Below are positions 1 through 5,693 of a stretch of DNA of 7,566 bases, piece by piece. The translations under genes were made by a program, and so were the position numbers. The notes below the pieces were generated by a model. That model was not told where the DNA came from. It ran no database searches and saw only the letters and a list, made by a program, of their open reading frames with translations. Positions within the stretch are counted from its first letter, which is position 1. Each line of letters opens with the position of its first letter. This stretch comes from Acidobacteriota bacterium (GTDB lineage Bacteria > Acidobacteriota > Terriglobia > Acidiferrales > UBA7541), in NCBI GenBank assembly GCA_003131705.1, contig PKUY01000184.1, positions 1 to 7,566 on the forward strand. Direction: 5' to 3'.

Positions 1-2
1 GG

Positions 3-1796
3 ACTTGCACCCAGGACCCGCACTACCTGCACCGGTCGCTCGCCAAAGTGCTGGGGCTACCGCAGAATTATGTCCGCGTCATCGCCACCACGAACGGAGG
101 CGGCTTCGGAGGAAAGTGCGATCCCTTTGCGCATGAAATTATCGTCTCGAAACTGGCGATGATGACGGGGCGCCCCGTCAAGATCTGCCTCACGCGCGAG
201 GAGGTCTTCTATTGCCATCGCGGTCGGCATCCCGCTCTCATGTCCACCAAGACCGGGTTCAAGAAGGACGGCACCATCACGGCCATGCACCACCGCACGT
301 TCTTGGACGGCGGAGCCTACGGAGGCCACGGCGTGGCCAGTACGTTCTACACCGGAGTGCTGCAACCGACGACCTATGGGATCAAGCGCTACAAGTTTGA
401 AGCCGTCCGGGTGTTCACCAACAAGGCTCCTTGCGGCCCGAAACGGGGACACGGGACTCCTCAGCCACGCTTCGCCCAGGAAATTCAAATGGACAAGATC
501 GCGGAGCAGTTGGGGCTCGATCCGGCCGAAATGCGCAGGAAGCACCTGGTCCCATCCAATTCGCTGACGGTGAATTGGCTACGCATCGGCACCATGGGCT
601 TGGGCAAGTGCATTGACAAGGTCGTGGAAGGCTCCAACTGGAAGGAACGCTTCCGCAAGCTCCCCTACGGAAAAGGCATCGGGTTGGCGTGCAGTGGCTA
701 CATGACCGGGGCGGGCACTCCTATCTACTGGAACAGCATGCCGCACTCCGGCGTGCAGTTGAAACTGGACCGCAGCGGAGGCGTGACCGTCTTCTGCGGC
801 TCAACAGAGATCGGTCAGGGCTCCGATTCGATTTTGGCCTATATCGTCGCGGAAGTGCTGGGGATCGATCCCTTTGACATCCGCGTCGTCACGGGCGACA
901 CCGACCTAACTCCCGTGGACCTCGGCAGCTACTCCAGCCGGGTCACCCTTATGACCGGCAACGCCGCCATCCAGGCCGCCGAGCGGGCCAAGGAGATGTT
1001 GACCCAGGCGGTGTCCGCAAAACTGGAGGTTCCGGCCGACCGGCTGCTCTTTGCAGATCGCCGCGTTTTCGACATGGAGAATCCGGAGAAAGGCGTGACG
1101 TTTGTGGAGGCCGTGTGGCTTGCCGAAACGAAGTTCGGCACGCTGGGCACGGTTGGTTCCTACAAGCCGCCGGCCGCGCCTGGAAAGTTCAAGGGAGCTG
1201 GAGTCGGTCCTTCGCCTGCCTACAGCTATTCTGCGGCGGTGGCCGAAGTAGAGGTCAATCCCGAAACTGGCATTGTCGTGGTCCCCCGCATCTGGATGGC
1301 TCACGACATCGGCCAGTGCATCAATCCCGTGCTGGCGATCGGGCAGATAGAAGGCAGCATCTACATGGGCCTGGGGGAGGCCTTGATGGAGGAGATGACC
1401 TACCGCGGGAACCGCAACGTGGTTCACAAGTTCCCCTCTTTCCTCGAATACAAGAGCCCCACCACAATGGAGATGTGCGACGTTATCACCTATCTGATAG
1501 AGGATCAGGATTCCAACGGCCCGTTCGGGGCCAAGGAAGCCGGACAGGGACCGCAGTTGCCGGTTCCCCCCGCGATCGCCAACGCGATTTATGACGCGGT
1601 AGGGGTTCGCATTGACGAGGTTCCGATCACACCCGATAAAGTGCTGAGAGCGATTCGGGCGAAAGCCAAGGGGCAGGAAGGCAGATACGGGCCTACTGTG
1701 TTCCCGCACTGCGACATGCCCGCCTCGATTTTTGTGCCGACGCCGGAAGAAGGCGGCGACGGCAAGGCCGTAGAACGCCAGCCTGTTTTGGCTTAA
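3..1796 (+). CDS. hcrA: Molybdopterin-binding subunit, 4-hydroxybenzoyl-CoA reductase alpha-like (5' end outside window)
   Basis: Large catalytic subunit of a xanthine oxidase-family molybdenum hydroxylase/reductase. The frame is open from the left edge, so the gene is 5'-truncated; 597 residues remain, against roughly 770 in Thauera HcrA, so perhaps 170 are missing. The visible part starts in the first Mo domain with a PH..R.LA..LG segment, then the pterin loop GGGFGGK (nt 96-116). Next come an RGHGTPQ arginine loop (nt 450-470) and an IGQGSDS cofactor loop (nt 810-830). The segment DTDLTP..GSYSSRVT (nt 900-947) resembles HcrA more than generic xanthine or CO dehydrogenases. In the C-terminal motif GAKEAGQGP the catalytic Glu of the family (GxGE) is replaced by Gln (codon 1545-1547). 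About 45 residues follow the usual C-terminal end. Order Mo subunit then FAD subunit matches hcrCAB, with hcrC expected upstream. Family is certain; the exact substrate is inferred. Confidence 0.88.
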   Translation, partial: TCTQDPHYLHRSLAKVLGLPQNYVRVIATTNGGGFGGKCDPFAHEIIVSKLAMMTGRPVKICLTREEVFYCHRGRHPALMSTKTGFKKDGTITAMHHRTFLDGGAYGGHGVASTFYTGVLQPTTYGIKRYKFEAVRVFTNKAPCGPKRGHGTPQPRFAQEIQMDKIAEQLGLDPAEMRRKHLVPSNSLTVNWLRIGTMGLGKCIDKVVEGSNWKERFRKLPYGKGIGLACSGYMTGAGTPIYWNSMPHSGVQLKLDRSGGVTVFCGSTEIGQGSDSILAYIVAEVLGIDPFDIRVVTGDTDLTPVDLGSYSSRVTLMTGNAAIQAAERAKEMLTQAVSAKLEVPADRLLFADRRVFDMENPEKGVTFVEAVWLAETKFGTLGTVGSYKPPAAPGKFKGAGVGPSPAYSYSAAVAEVEVNPETGIVVVPRIWMAHDIGQCINPVLAIGQIEGSIYMGLGEALMEEMTYRGNRNVVHKFPSFLEYKSPTTMEMCDVITYLIEDQDSNGPFGAKEAGQGPQLPVPPAIANAIYDAVGVRIDEVPITPDKVLRAIRAKAKGQEGRYGPTVFPHCDMPASIFVPTPEEGGDGKAVERQPVLA

Positions 1797-1827
1797 CAGC
1801 AGGCTGTAACACAGGCATTGCTGCCTG
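1779..1827 (+). promoter_or_regulatory. Tandem hairpins across the hcrA stop and hcrA-hcrB spacer
   Basis: Two inverted repeats lie back to back. The first pairs CAGCCTG (1779-1785) with CAGGCTG (1800-1806), a 7-bp stem spanning the hcrA stop codon. The second pairs CAGGCA (1812-1817) with TGCCTG (1822-1827) around a 4-base TTGC loop. An alternative short palindrome ACAGC-AG-GCTGT (1796-1807) competes with the first. There is no clean T-run after them, so a strong intrinsic terminator is unlikely. An mRNA-stability, processing or partial-attenuation role between the two subunit genes is inference. Confidence 0.35.
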
Positions 1828-1866
1828 GGGTTCTTATTCCCACAAACGAAGATGTCTGTCCTAAGC

Positions 1867-1870
1867 AGGA
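1867..1870 (+). promoter_or_regulatory. Ribosome binding site of hcrB
   Basis: AGGA lies 6 bases before the ATG at 1877. It supports that start, after an 80-base gap from hcrA, and suggests that translation of hcrB is initiated independently rather than by coupling. Confidence 0.6.
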
Positions 1871-1876
1871 TTTAGA

Positions 1877-2938
1877 ATGCTGAGACTTCCCAAATTTCGC
1901 TATCTGCAACCCAAGTCTTTGGTCGAGGCCGTCCGCATGATGTCGGACGGAGGGCCCGACACCCTGTTCGTAGCCGGCGGTACGGACCTCTATCCCAACA
2001 TGAAGCGCCGCCAGCAGGTGCCGAAGGTGGTCATCGGGCTGGCGCAGCTCAAGCAACTGCGCACCACCAAGGGCAAGCCGGCGGAGGGAATGGTCCTGGG
2101 GGCGGGTCTGACGCTGACTGAGGTTGCGGAGGACCGCCGCATTCAACGTGCCTATCCGGCCGTGTCGAAGGCAGCCGAGTTGATCTCCACGCCGTTGCTG
2201 CGCAACATGGGCAGCATCGGGGGAAACCTGCTGCTCGATACGCGCTGCAATTATTACGACCAGAACTACGAGTGGCGCAAGGGAATTAACTTTTGCATGA
2301 AAAAGGACGGCGAGATCTGCTGGGTGGCTCCCTCCAGCCCGCGCTGCTGGGCGGTGCAGTCGAGCGACTCCGCCCCGGTGATGGTGGCCATCGGAGCGCA
2401 AGTGGAGCTGATTTCGAGTTCGGGAAAAAGACTGCTGCCGGTGGCGGAACTTTATAACGATGACGGAATCCACCACCTCAATAAACGGCCTGACGAACTG
2501 CTGACCGAGATCCATCTGCCGCCGGCGAACGGCTGGCGAGCGACGTATTGGAAGCTTCGCCGCCGCGGCTCGTTCGATTTCCCGGTCCTCGGCGTAGCTA
2601 CTTGCCTGCGGCTGGCGGGCGATGGGACGGTGGAGCACGCCAAAATCGTCTTGGGAGGGGTTGGCTCCTATCCCATTGAGGTGACGCTCTCAGAGAAGGC
2701 GATTATTGGGAAAAAGCTAACGGAAGAAACGATCCATGACGCCGCAGAGGCGGCTTACTCTCCTGTAAAACCTCTCGACAATACGGATTTTGCCATGTCC
2801 TGGCGCAAACACATGGCGCGCTATTACGTCGCCTGCACGCTTCGAGAACTGGGCGGCCTCCCGCAGAGTTTACCGCATCCGGAAACCGAAAATAGCGTGC
2901 CGGCCCTGCGCGTATTTTCGAGCGGCCCCTTTTCCTGA
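1877..2938 (+). CDS. hcrB: FAD-binding subunit with [4Fe-4S] insertion, 4-hydroxybenzoyl-CoA reductase beta-like
   Basis: Electron-transfer subunit carrying FAD, partner of the upstream Mo subunit; 353 residues. The N-terminal FAD-binding domain (about 1-220) begins LPKFRYLQPKSLVEAV and has the flavin loop FVAGGTDLYPN (31-41) and the second loop RNMGSIGGNL (109-118). Immediately after this is an insertion with Cys124, Cys140, Cys148 and Cys157. The spacing (16, 8, 9) equals that of the [4Fe-4S] ligands Cys122/138/146/155 known from Thauera aromatica HcrB. Ordinary xanthine or CO dehydrogenase FAD subunits lack this insertion. The C-terminal CO-dehydrogenase flavoprotein domain covers about 225-330, and the last 25 or so residues look like an extra low-complexity tail. 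The insertion marks the reductase branch, in which electrons run from a low-potential donor towards the Mo site. The start is supported by AGGA upstream and by the usual N-terminus of the family. Confidence 0.9.
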   Translation: MLRLPKFRYLQPKSLVEAVRMMSDGGPDTLFVAGGTDLYPNMKRRQQVPKVVIGLAQLKQLRTTKGKPAEGMVLGAGLTLTEVAEDRRIQRAYPAVSKAAELISTPLLRNMGSIGGNLLLDTRCNYYDQNYEWRKGINFCMKKDGEICWVAPSSPRCWAVQSSDSAPVMVAIGAQVELISSSGKRLLPVAELYNDDGIHHLNKRPDELLTEIHLPPANGWRATYWKLRRRGSFDFPVLGVATCLRLAGDGTVEHAKIVLGGVGSYPIEVTLSEKAIIGKKLTEETIHDAAEAAYSPVKPLDNTDFAMSWRKHMARYYVACTLRELGGLPQSLPHPETENSVPALRVFSSGPFS

Positions 2939-2956
2939 GCCTTCCGACACGGCTCA
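2936..2956. terminator. Weak hairpin at the hcrB stop, convergent junction
   Basis: TGAGCC (2936-2941, including the hcrB stop) pairs with GGCTCA (2951-2956) around a 9-base loop. No T-run follows on either strand. It sits where hcrB and npdG converge, so a role in ending transcription is possible but weakly supported. Confidence 0.25.
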
Positions 2957-3030
2957 ACCTTATCACTCCGCAGATAGCGATCTCGCCAAGGTGTGCCACA
3001 CTACCCTGCCGTTCCTACCGGAGGACTGCT

Positions 3031-3044
3031 GGGCCGGTTGGCCC
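3031..3044 (-). terminator. GC-rich hairpin just after npdG
   Basis: GGGCC (3031-3035) pairs with GGCCC (3040-3044) around a 4-base loop. It begins 3 bases past the npdG stop on the minus strand. No T-tract follows, so it is a poor intrinsic terminator; it could act as a 3'-end stabiliser. Confidence 0.25.
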
Positions 3045-3047
3045 CCA

Positions 3048-3752
3048 CTACGACTTGGGTTCCAATCCCGTAATGCGAATACCGCCGTGATGGACGCGAT
3101 AGCGGCGGTTCACCGAGATCAAAAGGGCTGTGATGCCCTCGACAATGCTGGACATTTCCAACGGGCCGGCATCAATCGGGCGCAAGCCAGGGATCAACGT
3201 CACCAACGGAAAGAGGGTTTGCTTGGCAGCGTCGTCGTCTCCGCATACGAGGATGTCGCATTCAAGCGTTGCCGACAAGTCTTGTAAAGCACCAGCCGAC
3301 ACATTGTGGAAGGCTGCTAGCACAGGCGTTGTGGCTGGCACAAGCTCGCGAGCCTGTGCAGCGGCGGATCCTTGCCAAAGTCTCAGCATCCGTGTTGGTT
3401 TACCGCCCAAGGCTGCAGCCAAGGGAACCGTTGTGTCCACCAAAATGGCACCTCTTAGGGAACCCCGAATACTTTTCAGGATGTCGACTTGGGCCGAGAT
3501 AGGAACAGCCAACACCAATACGGAAGCCTGAGCGGCGGCCTGTGCGTTCTCGAGCCCGCTGATCGAAAGGCGCCCGGACTCAGTCGGCGCGCGTGCGTTC
3601 AGCGTTTCCTGTATGCGCCGCGCCGCTTCCTTTGCCTTGACTTCATCGCGGGAGCCAATAGTGACCCGCACTCCCGCCCGCGCCCATCGCAAGGCGAGGC
3701 CGAATCCCAGGTCGCCGGTTCCGCCAATAATGGCAATCCTTTCTTCGCCCAT
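3048..3752 (-). CDS. npdG: NADPH-dependent F420 reductase (F420H2:NADP+ oxidoreductase)
   Basis: Cytosolic enzyme that moves hydride between NADP(H) and coenzyme F420; 234 residues, normal for the family. The Rossmann fold opens with AIIGGTGDLGFGLALR (7-22), containing the dinucleotide loop GGTGDLG. GSR (33-35) is the NADP 2'-phosphate-binding motif. Further family marks are VPL (109-111), GSAAAQ (128-133), AFHNVSAGALQD (147-158), VCGDD (169-173), DAGPLE (194-199) and the C-terminal GGIRITGL (223-230). The frame is open 42 codons further upstream, but those residues match nothing in the family. The ATG at 3752 has a strong GGAGGAG ribosome site, so it is chosen. npdG homologues occur in F420-dependent nitroaromatic clusters as well as in general F420 metabolism. 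Here it is the last of three minus-strand genes, 212 bases from the thioesterase, with a perfect palindrome upstream that may be an operator. Confidence 0.9.
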   Translation of the reverse strand: MGEERIAIIGGTGDLGFGLALRWARAGVRVTIGSRDEVKAKEAARRIQETLNARAPTESGRLSISGLENAQAAAQASVLVLAVPISAQVDILKSIRGSLRGAILVDTTVPLAAALGGKPTRMLRLWQGSAAAQARELVPATTPVLAAFHNVSAGALQDLSATLECDILVCGDDDAAKQTLFPLVTLIPGLRPIDAGPLEMSSIVEGITALLISVNRRYRVHHGGIRITGLEPKS

Positions 3753-3754
3753 AG

Positions 3755-3761
3755 CTCCTCC
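3755..3761 (-). promoter_or_regulatory. Ribosome binding site deciding the npdG start
   Basis: On the minus strand this reads GGAGGAG, 2 bases before the ATG at 3752 (4 bases counted from GGAGG). It fixes the start well inside a longer open frame that reaches 3878. Confidence 0.8.
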
Positions 3762-3773
3762 GCAACATAAGTC

Positions 3774-3785
3774 TTGAGATCTCAA
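3774..3785. promoter_or_regulatory. Perfect 12-bp palindrome upstream of npdG (possible operator)
   Basis: TTGAGATCTCAA is perfectly self-complementary and lies 22 bases upstream of the npdG start codon, just before the ribosome site. The position suits a dimeric repressor. No matching copy was noticed elsewhere in the window, and no convincing -35/-10 pair surrounds it, so the role is inferred from symmetry and placement. Confidence 0.35.
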
Positions 3786-3964
3786 ATCTGATTCCGAACT
3801 CTCCCATGGGGCTACGATCCTGAAAGTCGCAAGACCATTGAGACGCCCGCGACAAGCGGGACGGGATCGCGATGGCATGCCGGCAATGAATCAATGCAGC
3901 ATCCGCTTCATCCGCCGTTCGCTCCGTGCTCTTACTCGTCGCACGGCTAGTCTAGGGTCGGGGT

Positions 3965-4402
3965 TCAATCCCGGCCGCCAAGAGCAGAGCCCGAAAGCCG
4001 GTCCTTCACTTCCGGGGGAATGGCTTTGCCGTTGAATCGCGCCGCCATGCCCTCTTCGCGTGCAGCCCATAGGTGTTTCTCGAAGAACTCGGCGGCTAGG
4101 ACGTCGCCCTTTAGGATCTTGTGGTGAACCACAAAACTGGTGTTTCCCCATTCCGACACAGACGATTCAGCAACGATGGTGTCGCCGAATTGACAAAGTG
4201 CGAGAACTTGGGCACGCAGCTCCACAATGGGGATCCCCGCGATGGCATAGGTCTTGAGCATCTGCGGGCTCGACAACCCGGCCCTCAATAACAGCGCGTC
4301 CGTGCACGAGGCGCTGTAGTCCAGGTATCGTGAAAAATGCATATCTCCGCCTGGACCGCAATCTCCCCACTTTACGTATATCTCTTTTCGATTTTTAAAC
4401 AT
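3965..4402 (-). CDS. Hot-dog fold acyl-CoA thioesterase, 4-hydroxybenzoyl-CoA thioesterase family, catalytic Asp replaced
   Basis: Predicted cytosolic thioesterase of 145 residues, the normal size for a single hot-dog domain. It aligns with the Pseudomonas type of 4-hydroxybenzoyl-CoA thioesterase. Matching segments are KWGDCGPGGDMHF (11-23), against the FGDCDPAG-type motif; a GIPIVELRAQV strand; and SEWGNTSFVVHH, against the family's EW..KSF segment. The catalytic Asp (Asp17 in the Pseudomonas CBS3 enzyme) corresponds to Gly16 here (codon GGT, 4357-4355); the preceding Asp-Cys pair is kept and a new Asp lies at 20. The enzyme may therefore use another acid, bind a different thioester, or be catalytically weak. 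The frame is open to 4513, but ATG 4402 has AGAGAGG four bases upstream and gives the family-like N-terminus. It lies between the hydrolase and npdG on the same strand. Confidence 0.8.
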   Translation of the reverse strand: MFKNRKEIYVKWGDCGPGGDMHFSRYLDYSASCTDALLLRAGLSSPQMLKTYAIAGIPIVELRAQVLALCQFGDTIVAESSVSEWGNTSFVVHHKILKGDVLAAEFFEKHLWAAREEGMAARFNGKAIPPEVKDRLSGSALGGRD

Positions 4403-4406
4403 AACA

Positions 4407-4413
4407 CCTCTCT
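4407..4413 (-). promoter_or_regulatory. Ribosome binding site deciding the thioesterase start
   Basis: The minus strand reads AGAGAGG, then four bases, then ATG at 4402. This supports a start 37 codons inside the longest open frame. Confidence 0.65.
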
Positions 4414-4638
4414 CCCAAGCAATTGTCGGACCCATTCGGGATGCCTTGCATGCTCGTGGCGCACATTGACGCGCAATGAAAGCGCGATCCTCTGCGAAGT
4501 CCCGCAGCATCACTCTCCTGAGTTACTTTTCCTTCATCCGGCGAACCGTGAAGGTGGCTCCACTGCGCGAAGCAACTCGGCAAGCTCAAACCGATTTTCT
4601 CGAGTTCCCCATATGAATGACAGGGCGCTGCCGCGTTG

Positions 4639-4656
4639 CCAGCCGACCTTGGCTGG
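4639..4656 (-). terminator. Hairpin downstream of the alpha/beta hydrolase gene
   Basis: CCAGCC (4639-4644) and GGCTGG (4651-4656) form a perfect 6-bp stem with a 6-base loop, 16 bases beyond the hydrolase stop codon. The minus strand after it is not T-rich, so it is at best a partial terminator or a 3'-stabilising structure. Confidence 0.3.
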
Positions 4657-4672
4657 TCCCCAAACTTGCACG

Positions 4673-5530
4673 TCAGTCCTGAAAAAACTCAGTCGTTTCT
4701 CTCAAAAGAATTTCCAACTGGTCGTGGTGCACCCAGTGCCCCGCGTTCGACACTTTTACGAGCCGGCAATTCCTAATCGCCTTCATCCGTGGGTCTGACT
4801 CCGGCACGGGTAAATAACTCTCCAGACCGCAGACCAACAGCGTTGGACAATTGATGTTCCCAAATATCTCCACACAGTCCTCGATGTCGAATCCGTGAGG
4901 AGCCACTACCCGCATGTAATGGTCGAACTTCCACACTAGCGAACCGTCCGACTCCCAGTTCGTGCCGTGGAGCGTCAGGTGTCGCGCGACTTCCTCCGAC
5001 AAGCGGGGGTTCGCCTCTTTCATTCGAGCCATGGCGGCGTCGAGGTTCGGGTAACACTTGGAGCGGCGCTTTTCCACGTCGCGCACGGCTTCAATCCAAT
5101 AAAGTAACCGCTCCGTGGGCGACCCTTGCAAGCGGCGCTCTCGCGGCACAATAAAACCCTCGATTGAGACTGCCCTGCATACACGGTCTGGGTACAGTCC
5201 AGCGTAGTGCAGCACAACACTTCCGCCGAGGGAGTGACCCATCAGTCGGATGGGGAAGCTATTGATAATGTCAAGAAGCGCCAAAAGATCGAGAATGTGT
5301 TCGGCGACGCTGTAGATCGCCCCGGGCGCCCAGGCGCTATTGCCGTGGCCCCGCAAATCGAGCGCGTAAACGTGGTAGTGCTCGCGCAGCGACCGAGCCA
5401 TCCAATCCCAACTGCGTGCGTGATCGAGCCCGCCGTGGACGAGGACAAGAGGGGGCTTCCCGTCTTGCCCGTAGTCCCAGGACTGAAGCTTCAAACGGTC
5501 GGAATAGAAGAAGTGCGAAATTGGCTCCAT
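4673..5530 (-). CDS. Alpha/beta hydrolase
   Basis: Serine hydrolase of 285 residues, a usual size for the alpha/beta-fold family that includes meta-cleavage product hydrolases, esterases and haloperoxidase-like proteins. Visible parts are the oxyanion HGG (32-34) after strand LVLV; the DLRGHGNS turn (58-65); the nucleophile elbow GHSLGG (98-103) with Ser100; a helical cap region about 130-215; a strand with CGLES (234-238); and the catalytic His in NAGHWVHHD (262-270), His265. The acid is probably Glu237 or Asp246. No signal peptide is seen, so it should be cytosolic. An in-frame TAG two codons before the ATG at 5530 rules out a longer form; the ribosome site is weak. It is divergent from cofE and first in a run of three minus-strand genes. 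The substrate cannot be told from sequence; the setting hints at an aromatic or acyl ester. Confidence 0.85.
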   Translation of the reverse strand: MEPISHFFYSDRLKLQSWDYGQDGKPPLVLVHGGLDHARSWDWMARSLREHYHVYALDLRGHGNSAWAPGAIYSVAEHILDLLALLDIINSFPIRLMGHSLGGSVVLHYAGLYPDRVCRAVSIEGFIVPRERRLQGSPTERLLYWIEAVRDVEKRRSKCYPNLDAAMARMKEANPRLSEEVARHLTLHGTNWESDGSLVWKFDHYMRVVAPHGFDIEDCVEIFGNINCPTLLVCGLESYLPVPESDPRMKAIRNCRLVKVSNAGHWVHHDQLEILLRETTEFFQD

Positions 5531-5693
5531 TGTGCTCTAGAGAATCTTCATCCCTGGCCAAGAGTAGAAACGACAATTTGTGCCCGGCCTAATTGGCAGT
5601 ACGTCCTTTGCGGATGACAACGCTTATCTTACAGAACCCGCTTGGCTCGCTTCGTTTCGGATGCTAGTCTGTGCAACGTTGAATTAATCGAAC
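5531..5693. promoter_or_regulatory. Divergent promoter region between hydrolase and cofE
   Basis: These 163 bases separate two genes read outward, so both promoters should lie here. It is more AT-rich than the flanking genes by eye. A near-symmetric ACAA-T-TTGT element occurs at 5573-5581. No well-matched minus-strand promoter could be fixed. Confidence 0.5.
5642..5670 (+). promoter_or_regulatory. Candidate promoter of cofE
   Basis: TTGGCT (5642-5647), a 17-base spacer and TAGTCT (5665-5670) preceded by TG, as in an extended -10. The hexamers match the sigma-70 consensus only 4/6 and 3/6, but spacing and position, with a start near 5677 and the GTG at 5694, are sensible. Confidence 0.25.

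Larger units (their letters stand above)
3753..3964. other. Intergenic stretch between thioesterase gene and npdG
   Basis: This 212-base gap holds the npdG ribosome site, the 12-bp palindrome and a small hairpin CCCGC-GACAA-GCGGG (3846-3860) without a T-run. No convincing coding sequence is seen. The gap is long enough for npdG to have its own promoter, although no consensus promoter could be picked out. Confidence 0.4.
4403..4672. other. Intergenic stretch between hydrolase and thioesterase genes
   Basis: These 270 bases carry no recognisable gene. They contain a hairpin after the hydrolase stop (4639-4656) and an inverted repeat CATTG-ACGCG-CAATG (4464-4478) about 60 bases upstream of the thioesterase start, which could be an operator. 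The gap is long for one operon, so the thioesterase may have its own promoter. Confidence 0.4.

Noticed and set aside
906..1709. Long open frame antisense to hcrA
   Set aside because: The plus-strand frame has clear family motifs throughout. The antisense product is rich in Arg, His and Gly with no recognisable domain, as expected for a shadow in GC-rich DNA.
1793..2638. Long open frame antisense to hcrB
   Set aside because: It lies wholly across the well-supported FAD subunit gene and its spacer, and the product shows no family motif.
3846..3860. Hairpin CCCGC-GACAA-GCGGG as a terminator of the thioesterase gene
   Set aside because: It is more than 100 bases past the stop codon, has only a 5-bp stem and lacks a T-run.
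3753..3878. 42-residue N-terminal extension of NpdG
   Set aside because: The extension matches nothing in the family, and a strong ribosome site sits right before the internal ATG at 3752.
3958..3981. Sequence resembling the TTCAATC loop and 3' end of a tRNA (possible tRNA remnant or attachment site)
   Set aside because: Placing TTCAATC as the T-loop leaves only two of five T-stem pairs. No D-arm, anticodon arm or matching acceptor strand lies upstream. It overlaps the end of the thioesterase gene and no integrase is nearby.
4337..4798. Plus-strand open frame across the gap between hydrolase and thioesterase
   Set aside because: It overlaps both real genes in antisense, has no ribosome site and a composition unlike a protein; no motif recognised.
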